A DNA stretch of 64,000 nucleotides, taken from positions 49,590,293 to 49,654,292 of the forward strand of contig NC_133528.1 in the NCBI RefSeq assembly GCF_048544455.1, given 5' to 3'. Position 1 is the first letter of the stretch. Each line of letters starts with the position of its first letter. The notes beneath the pieces were generated by a model. The model was not told the DNA's origin, did not search any database, and saw only the letters and a list, made by a program, of their open reading frames with translations. Of this stretch, positions 1 through 10,319 are shown piece by piece. Source of the stretch: Silene latifolia (Eukaryota; Streptophyta; Magnoliopsida; Caryophyllales; Caryophyllaceae). The translations under genes and the position numbers were made by a program.

Positions 1-565
1 GCAGTGGTTTTAGGATCAGAGATGGTATATGAGATGGTGGAGCAGATTAAGCTGACCAGACAGAGGATAAGAGCGGCCCAGGATCGACAAAAGAGTTATG
101 CTGATCTACATCGACGAGAAATAGAGTTTCAGGTTGGGGACAAGGTTCTTTTGAAAGTGTCTCCTATGCGTGGGGTCATGATCTTTGGTAAGAAAGGGAA
201 GCTGAGGCAGAAGTTCATAGGACCTAGACCGTATGGATGAGGTTGCTTATCGGTTGGCTTTACCGTCTGCTTTGGATAGGGTACATAATATGTTGCATGT
301 ATCTCAGCTGCGGAAGTATGTTAGTGATCTGTCACATGTGTTAGAGGTAGATAACATATAGTTGGATGAGTCCTTATCTTATCTTGAGGTGTCTAAACAG
401 ATTCTTGACTGGAAAGTCAGGAAAACTAGACATGGTGAGACAGTGTTGCTTAAGGTTCTTTGGTCTAATCATGAGGTTAAGGAGGCTACATGGGAGGCGG
501 AAGAGGCCATGAGGGAGCGGTACCCGTCTCTTTTTTATCAGGTATGTATGGTTACGGGAACGTAA
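1..565 (+). pseudogene. Integrase C-terminus and chromodomain-like tail (broken)
   Basis: The first part (4-240) matches the post-catalytic integrase region of plant chromoviruses (DRQKSYADLHRR, VLLKVSPMRGV). A frameshift near 230 follows, then HVSQLRKYVSD in another frame, a stop TAG at about 358-360, and a second open part (362-565). That part ends with the chromodomain-like pattern VLLKVLWSNHE...ATWEAEEAMRERYPSLF, which in this lineage is thought to guide integration to particular chromatin. The catalytic core lies upstream of the window. It is not expected to make a functional protein. Confidence 0.85.
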
Positions 566-797
566 CCTTGTTTCTTTTAGGGGGTAGGAGATGGTCGCGA
601 AGAGTTTTTACATGTTTTTATGTTGATTTTGATATAGTTAGTAGTTGTTTGAGTCGGGTTGAGTTTGGTTTGGTAAATATGTTTTGGAGTTTTATGTTAA
701 GTTTTGTTTTTGTTGTTGTGTCGGGAGAGTGTTAATGTGTTTTTGTTTTGTTGTGGTTTGAACTTCGGGGACGAAGTTCTTTTTAATGTGGGAAGAC

Positions 798-2226
798 TGT
801 AATACTACGGTTTTATGAGTCTTAGGGTACTCTAACGAGTGGGGCTTACTCTGTCGAGTAAGTATGTTTGGTATACGAAACAGTAGTCTGCCGGTAGGGT
901 ACTCGATCGAGTAGCCTTGGCAATTGATCGAGTAAGTGGCACTGGATCGAGTACGTGACTTACTCGATCGAGTAAGTTGGTTATCGGGTGATTTGCGACG
1001 GGTTTGTTAATAATGCGGATTAATATCTAATACTCCGTCATCTTTTTCCTAAACACTTTTACAAACCTAAAAACACAAAAAGTAGAGATTGCAAGTTACG
1101 TTGTTCGTTTCATTCGCATTATTGGCAAATCCCGGAGTTAGAGGTGTCGGTTTCCTTTGTTCTTTATACCGTTGTGATCCTTGCGTCAAGGGTAAGTTCT
1201 ACGTATCATTTTTATAGCATTTGGTTAATGTTGGTTAAACCCTAATTTGGGGATTTTGGGGTTTTTATGATTGTATGGTTAAGGTAGTAATTGTATGAAT
1301 GTATGTATAGGAGGAGGGTTCGTAGAAGAGAGGTTTTGAGACAGCTGCTAGATCGTCTGATTCTGTGATTGCATTCCAGGTAGGATTTCCCTACTCAGTA
1401 TTAATTACTTGATGTGTTTGGTGGTTTCATTGTGATTATTGTTAAAGTATATTGTTGGTGGTTGTGACGGTTGTTGGTTATATTGTTGGTTGTATTGTTG
1501 ATTAATATCACTGATTGTTGTTGTATCTGTCTGTGGTCTTCGGGGTGCGTCCCTGGCTGAGTTGAGTCACTTGCGAGACTGGCTTCACGCCCTTGATTCG
1601 CCTTCTGTGGAACCCGCCACATGAGGGATGTGCACATTAATGAACATGGGTTTATCGCTTGATGGAGATGAGCGGGGCTTAGGTGGGAACAGCTATGGTC
1701 CCCCACGGGCGGTGTGGAGTATCTGTTGCGATGGGTACTCTAGCAGGGCGACACACTTTAGTGTGTAGTCAGTTGTGTGGAGTTTGGTGATGGAGACTAG
1801 GGTTTTTATGTGTTGGTTGAGTTGTTTAGCGTTTGTTTCCTATTTGTTTATATTGTGTAATTAGTACTGACCCCGTTGTTTGTTTTGTAAAACTGTGGTG
1901 ATCCATTCGGGGATGGTGAGTAGTTGTTGAGCAGGTTTGATACGATGCTTTTGGGCTAGCTGGGATGAGTCATCACTTGGCATTAGAAGAGTCTTCCGCA
2001 GTGTTAGACGATGTCTGTAGTTGTTCAGTTTTGCTAGTAGACAGTTTTGGTTTTGGGATTGTATTTCATTTAACAGTTTTGGTTTGAGACATTTAATCAC
2101 TTAAACTATATTTACTTTTAAAGTACGTTTCTTTATTGTCTTTTGATTATCATTACCTCGGGTAACCGAGATGGTGACGTTCCTATACCTGAGTGGTCCT
2201 GGTAAGGCACTTGGAGTATGGGGTGT
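798..2226 (+). repeat. 3' LTR of the partial Tekay-type element
   Basis: The LTR begins TGTAATACTACGG after a purine tract (GGGAAGAC) and can be aligned along its length, in inverse orientation, with the LTRs at 8687-10060 and 15718-17070. The last few bases of the usual end (GTGTTACA) are missing or mutated: it stops at GGGTGT and then follows CCCAGC. Length is about 1.43 kb. It contains the palindrome cluster and the GTGCACATTAA block shared with related LTRs. Confidence 0.85.
838..984. repeat. ACTCGATCGAGT palindrome cluster (LTR)
   Basis: Perfect and near-perfect copies of ACTCGATCGAGT occur here (for example GGTACTCGATCGAGTAG and CTTACTCGATCGAGTAAG), along with degenerate forms. The cluster lies 40-190 bp inside the element 5' end of the LTR, the same place as in the sister LTRs. 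Confidence 0.8.
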
Positions 2227-2682
2227 CCCAGCTATGCATGATTAATACATGTAAATGTTAAATTAGGTTGATGTTATATTTTCTATTTGTTTCTATCACA
2301 TGTTTGTATCGTCATGATTAATCTTTGTTTAGTGGCCATATTCATCGATTAAGTTTGTTAATTCATTCTTTAAATCGAGAGGCACGGAATCGAGTTAGAC
2401 TAAGCATGTGTAGTAGGACGACCTAGTCATAACGAGAGTTCTCTAGGACCCGGTCTATGGTTGACAATAAGGCCGAGAGGTGATTGTCTTTAACCTAAAC
2501 AATTGACAATGTTATTTATTCCGAGTTTAACATACATGAACATATTTATATACAATTGCATGTGTGGCACGACTCCCCTAGACTCTTTTAATAATATATT
2601 TTTACATCGTTTTATTTGTTAAACACCAAACCAAACAAACCAAACCAAACCAATCGTAATCGACCTTGATAGAAGTCTTTTC

Positions 2683-2887
2683 TGTAACACCTCATGAGAG
2701 GTTATGAGATTGAGTTGTCCCACATCGGGAAAATATGAGAATTGTGATATATTTATAAGGGCTTCAACCACCACTTAGTAACAAGGCCTTGTGCTTTTGG
2801 GCTTAAGTGAGGACAACTAATGGCCTAAAGGTACACATCCCATCTTATTAGGATTGTGTTACGACGGTGGTGGGTCGGATTGTTATA
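2683..2887 (+). repeat. TRIM left LTR
   Basis: This is a 205-bp repeat starting TGTAACACCTCATGAGAGG and ending GTTATA. It differs from the right copy at roughly a dozen sites by eye. Confidence 0.9.
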
Positions 2888-3034
2888 AATGGTATCAGAG
2901 CAACCCTACGACCGTGTGGTGAGCCTGTGGTCAAGAGTACTCGGATCACGCACCTAGCGGGGGAGGATTTTGGGCTTGCCTACGGTCAACTTTGAGGCAC
3001 AACGAGGATGTTGTGTTTTTTAAGTGGGGGAGCT

Positions 3035-3240
3035 TGTAACACCCCGTGAGAGGTTATGAGATTGAGTTGTCCCACATCGGGAAAATATGAGAATTGTGAT
3101 ATATTTATAAGGGCTTTCACCCACCACTTAGTAACAAGGCCTTATACTTTTGGGCTTAAATGAGGACAACTAATGGCCCAAAGTTACACATTCCATCTTA
3201 TTAGGGTTGTGTTACGACGGTGGTGGGTCGTATTTTTATA
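3035..3240 (+). repeat. TRIM right LTR
   Basis: This is a 206-bp repeat starting TGTAACACCCCGTGAGAGG and followed directly by the TSD TTTTC. Confidence 0.9.
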
Positions 3241-3358
3241 TTTTCATAGCATTTCATAGCGCAATTCCCGTCTCCTTGTGTTCGACCCCTCGTACTATAT
3301 TAATTTGTGTCTAGGGAAATTATATTTGATTAGGTACACGACCAAGCCTATTAAATTT

Positions 3359-3376
3359 TGGCGTCGTTGCCAGGGA
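3359..3376 (+). promoter_or_regulatory. Primer-binding site of the Athila-like element
   Basis: TGGCGTCGTTGCCAGGGA lies a few bases after the LTR end. It resembles the tRNA-Asp-type primer site (TGGCGCCGTTGCCGGGGA) common in Athila elements, with two or three changes. Confidence 0.8.
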
Positions 3377-4221
3377 GCAAGGTTTTATTGCGTTTAGAAT
3401 TGTTGATTTCTATCTTGTTTTCATTTATCTTGATGAACACTTATTCCGTGAGACCGTTACTTACGAATTTCTTGGGATTGTTGTCTTATGCCCATGTCTT
3501 CTCGTATTGGAGATTTACTTTCACCGGATTCCGAGCCCGAGAAAACCTTACGTAGAAGACGATGCTTTTTGAAAGAAACTAAAGAAGCCGCTTCTCCCGT
3601 GCAAATTGAAAGTGCAAGAAAGTCTTACTTAGACGATCTTAAAGCTTTAGAAGAGGAGGAGATTTCTTGTTCATCATCTCCACCACCACCACCATCTTCA
3701 ACTAAAAAGATGGTGACACTTTCCGATCATTCAAAGCCCACCGCGACTATGCTTCCGGCCGGGATTACTACTAATCAAGTTACCGCCCTTGAATTCGAGA
3801 TCAAACCGGCTTTCATTAGCCTTGTGGAGAGGAAGCAAATTGGGGGAAGTCCTTTGGAGGATCCCAATTCGCACATTCAAAATTATTGTGACTATTGCTC
3901 CATGATTCGGCAAACGGGAGTCACACAAGAACAAATTATGGAAATACTTTTCCCTTTCTCTTTGAAGGACAAGGCAAAGTTATGGATCAATAGCCTTGAT
4001 GGCATCGCTATGGGAATCACAAATTAGGAAACGTTGGCTCTTGCTTTGTATCAAAAGTTTTTTCCATCGGAGAAAACTCAAACTTTGAGGAGCCAAATCA
4101 CGGGATTCCGTCAACAAGCTCTTGAGAGCTTATATGAAACTTGGGAAAGGTACAAGGAGTTGCAAAGGCAATGCCCACATCATGGGTTAGATGCTTGGTT
4201 CCTAGCAATAACGGTCTACTG

Positions 4222-5427
4222 ATAAAACTATAAAACATCGTCTGACACAGCGAAAGACTTCTAACTGCCACGTGATGACTCATCCCAGCTATCTCATACG
4301 CGTCATATCATACATGCTCAATAACTGCTCACCATCCCTAAATGGATCACCACAGTTTTTAGAACATTTAAAAGGGGTCAGTACTAATTACACAATCAAA
4401 GCCACACTGAAACAATCATACAAACAGTCCACATACAATCCCAGTCTCCATCTCCAATCACCTCATAACTAACTACACACTAAAGTGTGTAGCCCTGCCA
4501 GAGTACCCATCGCAACAAGTACTCCACGCCGTCAGTGGGGGACCGCAGTCGTACCCGCCAAATCCCCGCTCATCTCCATTGAGCGATAAACCCATGTTCA
4601 TTAATGTGCACATCCATTTTTGGCGGGTTCCACAGAAGGCGAATCAAGGGCGTGAAGCAACTCCCGCAAGTGACTCCACTCAGCCAGGGACACGCCCTGA
4701 AGATCACAGACAGATACAAACCAATCAACAACCGTCTGAAACAATCAATAATATACAATCACAACCGTCTGAATCAATCAACCATCACTAACTACAGCAC
4801 AATCACCACAAATCATGTAATTAATACCCAGTAGGGAAACCCTACCTGGAACAGCAATCACAGAATCAGACGATCTAGCAGCTGTCTCAAAACCTCTCTT
4901 CTACGAACCCTCCTCCTACACATACATTCATACAAATACTACCTTAATCATACAATCATAAAAACCCTCAAATCCCCAAATTAGGGTTTAACCAAAATCA
5001 ATGAAACAATATAAAAACGGTACAAGGATCTTACCCATAATACGACGGTCTCAACGGCGTAAAGAACTTAACGATCCGACGACTCTAGCCATTAGGATTT
5101 GCCAACAACGCGATGAGAGAGAACTACGTAACTTCTTTTTCTTTTGAAAGGTTTAGAAAGGTGAAAAGTGATTAAAGAAAATGACTGAAACCTTTTATAT
5201 TAATCTCGCGTTATTAGCAAAACCCGTCAAAACAGACCCGTAAAACACACTTACTCGATCGAGTAAGGCACTTACTCGATCGAGTGCCCCCTACTCGATC
5301 GAGTACCCAACTTACTCGATCGAGTACCCTACAGGCAGACTACTGTTTTGTGTCAAAAACTACTTACTCGACAGAGTAAGCCCCACTCGATAGAGTACCC
5401 ATAGACTCATAAAACCGTAGTCTTACA
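4222..5427 (-). repeat. Truncated Tekay-type LTR in the Athila gag
   Basis: On the plus strand it aligns from about 8922 to the end of the LTR at 8687-10060 and ends exactly at CTTACA, like the sister LTRs. The first 230-240 bp are missing. No 5-bp TSD is seen: GGTCTAC is on the left, GATAT on the right. Gag codons also appear to be missing at the left junction. A deletion that removed one LTR end together with flanking gag would explain both. Confidence 0.85.
5255..5402. repeat. ACTCGATCGAGT palindrome cluster (truncated LTR)
   Basis: Four perfect ACTCGATCGAGT copies are followed by one ACTCGACAGAGT and one ACTCGATAGAGT, in the same order as at 9860-10035. Confidence 0.85.
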
Positions 5428-6734
5428 GATATTGCTCATGCCACGATTGAATTCATGGCAATTCATGATGCCCAATATGTCAATTCCCGAAGTGCACCAC
5501 TCAAGGGTAAGGAGGAATCTTTCGATAATTCGGTTTTGTTGGCTCAACTTGCCTTACACCAAAAACAATTGGTGGACCGAGATGCTAAAGATTCTCTTCA
5601 ACAACTCAATGATGGATCCTCTACTAGTCAAATCATTGTTTGTGAAGGTTGCGGAGGTGTGGGTCATAATGCCACTCTTTGCAAGCTACTATGGAGGAGG
5701 TATGCGCTTATAAAACTTTTAGACAAAATTCATATCCACCGGGTACATTTTCAAATACTTATAACCCGAACTCAAGATTTCACCCGAACATGTCTTACAA
5801 AAGTAATAATGTGATTAACCCTCAACCTCAACCCCAACCTCAACAACAACAACAAAATGCTTACATTACACCATAGCAAAAGTACAATTACCCACCGGGC
5901 TATCAAAGTCAAAAGCAACAACAAAGGCCACCTCAACAAAATTTCCAACAAAACAAAAGGTCCACCATCTCAAAATGTCCAACAAAACAACCAAGAAGGG
6001 GGTAAACTTGAGGCCTTGATGGTACAAATGCAAAGGGAATTGTTGGCTCAAACACAAAAGAACGATCAAGGTCATAATGACGCCATCAAGATGCTAGAGC
6101 AACAAATGGCTCAACTAGCCTTTTCTAGCTCTCAAAGGAGGACGGGTCAACTACCTGTAGACACCTCGTTTCTGCACCTCCCGCCAAACACCCGGTGATG
6201 ATTGGGCCGCATGTTTAGCATATATCGCTATTTTATGACATTTTGTAAATCGGTTAATAAAAGGTAACTCGTACACTTGTGTCTACCCCTTGGTTGTGGT
6301 CTAGGTGTCATTACGGTCGTTTTGTCAGTAAATAGAGTACATTTGGAGTCCGGGTCAAAAACCGTCTTCATTTCTTAAAACCGTCAAATCCCGACTCAAA
6401 AAGCAATGTGCTTGTCTACCTAACATTAGGATATCATAAAATGTTATGAGTATATCTCATTTTCAGTCCCATGTAATTTCTTTGGGCTAAACTTAAAGTT
6501 TACATTACAAAATGTGCATTTCATTTAGCTAAAATGACAACCCAACATTTAGGCCCGTTTTACGACGTGATAACGACTTTTTTTGGGCCTCGCTTATTTC
6601 ACTAAAAGTCATAGATCTTTTTTTTAGCTTTCCAACGCCACCGAAATCACCTTATTCCGAGTCTTGTAGAGAAAGTTATGCCTAAAATACGACAGGCTGT
6701 CAAACGCGTTTTCTTGCGCAGAAGAATCCTACCC

Positions 6735-7990
6735 GGAAAAGGACGCAGTAAGTGCTGCGCCTCTTCCAAGGAGCGCAGGTCTTGCTGCGCCTTTTCTCAA
6801 GGCTTTCTTTTTTTCAAGTTTCCATGTTTCAACCTAAGTTGGTTGTTTCCGGATCTTTCCTTCCGTATCCCTTTCCTAAACCCTACCCCTCGTGATTAGT
6901 ATAAATAGAGGCCTTCGCCTCACATATTTTTCACGCGAGTGTCCGTCCTTCTCTTCTCCCTTTGCATTCTAGACCGCGCTCTTTGCTTTTTGATGCCTAC
7001 GTGCTTGATCAGTCGATCACGTAAGCTCAGATCATTCTGAGTACCAGTCACGTTTGCATGACCGACCAATTTGACCACTACACAATTAGTTAATCAATCT
7101 TTTAAATTCCTTTTTCAAGGGCACTTTTATATTTGCATAGATCGAGTCGAGTTACCCCTAAAAACCGATTTAGTTAAATCTCGCGATGCTAATATGTAAG
7201 TCTGAGGGTGTAAAAACCTATTTTATTTATTGTACTTTTATTTTGTATTATTAATGTAAGATTTATATCAAGAGCACGTTCAAAACCGTCTTTAATATCC
7301 ATTATTTAAAACCGTTTTCACAAAACAACAAAGGTCTGACGTCGAGAAGAAACACAGCAGCAGCTACGCCTCTTCGAAGAATCGCAGTATATGTTGCGCC
7401 ACTTCCAAAGGCTGCCGCTGCTTCTGCTCTTCTCCTTCTTCCTCGATGTTCTGCAACTCTTTCTATTTTTCTTATTTCCTTTCGTTTCTTTTGTTTGTTT
7501 CAGTACATAAATCACGTCTTGATTAATTCTTTTCAAATCATAATGTTTAATCGACATAAATCCCTTATAATTCGATGTTTGCGGGTTTTCGTCATCTTAT
7601 TCAAACCCAGATTTTAGAGGCTCGATTCGTTCATATCGATTCTCTGAAATTCGTCTTTTGTACATAGTTTACTTAATTTCAATTTATTTTATCAATTTCG
7701 TTTTCAAGTTCAAAGTTTGCTCCTTTATTAAATCCGACACGAGTTCGTCGTATAATTATGTAAACCGCTGTAAATTCTCGCCTTTGGTTCGTTTTATGAC
7801 GGTTACAGATGCATGTAATCTATTAAATCACTTCAACTTGAGTCTAAATATCAATAATCGACCTTAAAATTACCAATGAACGTTAACAATCCGCGATTCT
7901 GACTTCACAGCGAGATTCCACTCAAGAACAGACGCAGGAAGAGTTGCGCCTCTTCCAGAGGACGCAGCAGATGCTGCGCCTGTTCTGGGT
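6735..7990. repeat. Three dispersed GCAG/CTGC inverted-repeat blocks in the solo LTR
   Basis: Related blocks lie at about 6740-6800, 7345-7420 and 7930-7985. Each holds a CGCAG...TGCTGCGCC unit next to CTCTTCCAAAGGA-like sequence, so each could fold into short GC stems in otherwise AT-rich DNA. Confidence 0.6.
6900..6907 (+). promoter_or_regulatory. TATA box of the solo LTR
   Basis: TATAAATA lies in the context AGTATAAATAGAGGCC, followed by a CT-rich stretch. It is placed as expected for the U3/R border. Whether it is used is unknown. Confidence 0.6.
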
Positions 7991-8686
7991 TGGCTTCTAT
8001 CCCAGAACTCTTTCTCGCATTAACGTAGCTTTTAATTATGTATTAAATTGACTATTAATCGTATTATCGCCTCTAATCTGACGTGTTTTTATACTTTTGA
8101 TTCTGATTATTTTATTTTCTTCTTCAAATTTCCGTTTTGAGCGTGCTTTTGACGTAAATCAATTAAACCATTTATAGTTTATTTATCGCTCTTGTATGAT
8201 TTATTTACTTGGCATTCACATGTAATTAATCTAAATTTCCACTTCGACACCAATTTGAGTGCTAAACTACATGTTCACCGACATAGTTTAATCTCACATG
8301 CTAGGACTAAAACGTTGGATGTTGCATTGCATGCATATAATCGACGACATATCAACTATGAACGATTTCCCTAATCATTAGTAGAGGACGCTATCGAGGC
8401 GGCGGGATTAGGTGTTCGAATTAAAGAGCTTCCTAATACGTACCCCCACCCTTACTCGAGATCTCTGTGAACGTCCATGTTCATTGGCAACGAGAGTCAT
8501 TCTAGACATAGAATGCTAAGGATAACGAGTTCTTAGTGTTCATATCACTACTTTGTGTCTTGACATGGCATGAGGTATTCCAACAGTTCCAATTTCCCAT
8601 AAAAATTGGTGGCGACTCCACAAATCCAGGCTTATTCAAGCCCTTTCACGCGCGCCGCGGGTGACCCATGTCCACACTACCACGCC

Positions 8687-10060
8687 TGTAACACCCCCAT
8701 ACTCCAAGTGCCTTACCAGGACCACCCAGGTATAAGGATGTTACCATCTCGGTTACCCGAGGCAATGATAATCAAATAAACAATAATGAAACAATGTTTA
8801 AATAGAAATAATTTAGCGAAAGGTTACAGTCCAAAAACAAAACCAAAATACGTATACATGTTCTCAAACCAACTGTCTACAGATCTAACTGAAATGTTTA
8901 TGAAAACTACTAAGCTACAGAGGAAGACTTCTATCATCAGACGGTGGCACATCCCAGCTATCCCAGTACTCAACTCACACCTGCTCAATATCTGCTCACC
9001 ATCCTCGAATGGATCACCGCAGGTTTTAAAACAATAAACCGGGGTCAGTACTATTCATAAAATTTATATAACCAACAATACAGTAATCAAGACAGCTCAA
9101 GCAGCCACACACAATCACCCACTCCAATCAATCTCCGTCACCGACTGTCCACTGGACCAGCCCTGCCAGTGGGGGACCGCAGCCGTACCCACCAAATCCC
9201 CGCTCATCATACCGAGCGATAACCCTGTCCCATTAATGTGCACATCCCCTTCCGTGGTGGGTTCCACGAAAGGCGAAACTAGGGCGTGAAGCCACTCCCG
9301 CAAGTGACTCCACTCAGCCGAGAACGCATCTCGAGAACCAGAGACAAACAATCAGCAATCACAATACAACATCAACAACCGTCTGAATCAGTCAACAATC
9401 ACTAACTACAGCACAATCACCACACATTATGTAATTAATAATGAGTAGGGAAACCCTATCTGGAAAGCACAACAATCAGACGATCTCACAGCTGATATCA
9501 AAACGCTTCCTCTACGAATCCTCCTCCTAATATACAAACATATAATCACTACCAAGCATAAAGTACCAAAAAACCCCCAATTCCCAACATTAGGGTTTAA
9601 CCAACTTTAAAGAAATACTATAAAAACGGTATATAGGTCTTACCCTCGACGCAAGGATCACAACGGTATAAAGAAAGGTGAAATCCGACTTTCCAAGCTC
9701 CAGGATTTTCCAACAATGCGATTAAAGCGAATGACGTAGTTTGATTTCTCTTCTCACGGTGATTAGGTTTTAAAAAGTGTTTTAAGAACAATGACGAAAG
9801 TATTATATACTCTAATCGCATTATTAACAAAACCCAAGAAACCATCCCCCGTAAACCGGCTACTCGATCGAGTAGCTAAGGTACTCGATCGAGTAGCTAA
9901 GGTACTCGATCGAGTGCCCCCTTACTCGATCGAGTATCCACGTTACTCGATCGAGTACCCAATAGGTCAGAAACTATTTTAATCTGCCGCTCGCCCTTAC
10001 TCGACAGAGTAAGGCCTACTCGATAGAGTACCCAGAGACTCATAAATACGTAGTATTACA
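8687..10060 (-). repeat. 3' LTR of the minus-strand Tekay element
   Basis: On the plus strand it reads TGTAACACCCCCATACTCC to GTAGTATTACA (1374 bp) and is nearly identical to the copy at 15718-17070. It contains a TATATAAT-like box on the minus strand near 9800-9812. Confidence 0.95.
9860..10035. repeat. ACTCGATCGAGT palindrome cluster (3' LTR)
   Basis: Five perfect ACTCGATCGAGT palindromes about 20-25 bp apart are followed by ACTCGACAGAGT and ACTCGATAGAGT. They lie 25-200 bp from the element 5' end of the LTR (U3). Confidence 0.9.
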
Positions 10061-10074
10061 GTCTTCCCTCCTTA
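10061..10074 (-). other. Polypurine tract of the minus-strand Tekay element
   Basis: The minus-strand sequence AAGGAGGGAAGAC directly precedes the 3' LTR, as expected for the plus-strand DNA primer. Confidence 0.75.
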
Positions 10075-10319
10075 AAAAGAACTTCGTCCCCGAAGTTCAA
10101 ACCACAACAAAACAAAGACAGACACTACGCACTCCCGACTCAACAACCAAAACAAAACTCAACATAAAACATGTTACTAACCCAAACTCAACCCGACTCA
10201 AAGACAACAACCATACCGACACAACATAAAGAGGGTGTAAAAACTCTTAAAAACTCTTTGCGATCATCTCCTACCCCCTAAAAGAAACAAGGTTACGTCC
10301 CCGTAACCATACATACCTG

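Larger units (their letters stand above)
1..2226 (+). mobile_element. Tekay-type chromovirus, 3' part only
   Basis: Only the 3' end of this Ty3/gypsy element is in the window: the end of integrase with a chromodomain-like tail (1-565), a spacer without a gene (566-797) ending in a purine-rich tract just before 798, and the 3' LTR (798-2226). It is closely related to the complete minus-strand element at 8687-17070, whose integrase tail and LTR can be aligned to it by eye. It sits in the 5' LTR of the Athila-like element: the sequence right of 2226 resumes the LTR sequence seen uninterrupted near 21283. Its 5' LTR and the left TSD lie outside the window. Confidence 0.85.
2683..3240 (+). mobile_element. 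TRIM (miniature LTR retrotransposon)
   Basis: This is a complete 558-bp element. Two direct repeats (2683-2887 and 3035-3240) start with TGTAACACC. Directly after the first repeat lies TGGTATCAGAGC (2890-2901), which matches the primer-binding site for initiator methionine tRNA. A purine tract (AAGTGGGGGAGC) precedes the second repeat. It codes for nothing. The 5-bp TSD TTTTC is present at 2678-2682 and 3241-3245, and the uninterrupted target is visible in the 3' LTR near 21720. The right ends are TATA rather than the usual CA. Confidence 0.93.
2227..3354 (+). repeat. 5' LTR of the Athila-like element, right part, split by a TRIM
   Basis: Positions 2230-2682 and 3241-3354 are collinear with 21283-21838 of the 3' LTR (shared blocks such as CGAGAGGCACGGAATCGA and GTCTCCTTG...TTCGACCCCTCGTACTA). 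The 558-bp interruption is the TRIM. The left part of this LTR lies beyond the Tekay insertion and outside the window. Confidence 0.85.
3488..6155 (+). pseudogene. Athila-like gag, 5' and central part (broken)
   Basis: The reading starts at 3488 (MPMSSRIGDLLSP). It includes an acidic and proline-rich N-terminus and then the gag core (FEIKPAFISLVERKQ, LFPFSLKDKAKLWINSL). A TAG stop at 4025-4027 replaces a likely tryptophan codon, and the frame goes on to 4221 (YETWERYKELQRQCPHHG). There a truncated LTR (4222-5427) interrupts it, apparently with loss of some gag codons. Gag resumes at 5428, with a zinc knuckle at 5641-5682 (C-x2-C-x4-H-x4-C) and a glutamine-rich stretch containing two further frameshifts. 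It reaches the solo-LTR target site at 6151-6155. The product would be the nucleocapsid/capsid precursor, now non-functional. Confidence 0.85.
6156..8676 (+). mobile_element. Solo LTR of an Ogre/Retand (Tat-clade)-like element
   Basis: This 2521-bp segment starts TGTAGACACC and ends CATGTCCACA. It is flanked by the 5-bp TSD CTACC (6151-6155 and 8677-8681). It has a TATA box at 6900 and no coding capacity. Near its 3' end it has a TGGCGACTCC block like the primer site of Ogre/Retand elements, and the GCGCGCCGCGGGTGACCC tail typical of such LTRs (recognised from memory). With TSDs on both sides and no internal region, it is best read as the product of LTR-LTR recombination. It hit the end of the Athila gag. 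Confidence 0.88.

Noticed and set aside
2890-2901. tRNA gene
   Set aside because: TGGTATCAGAGC is only the 12-nt primer-binding match; no tRNA cloverleaf surrounds it. The same holds at 15703 and 23416.
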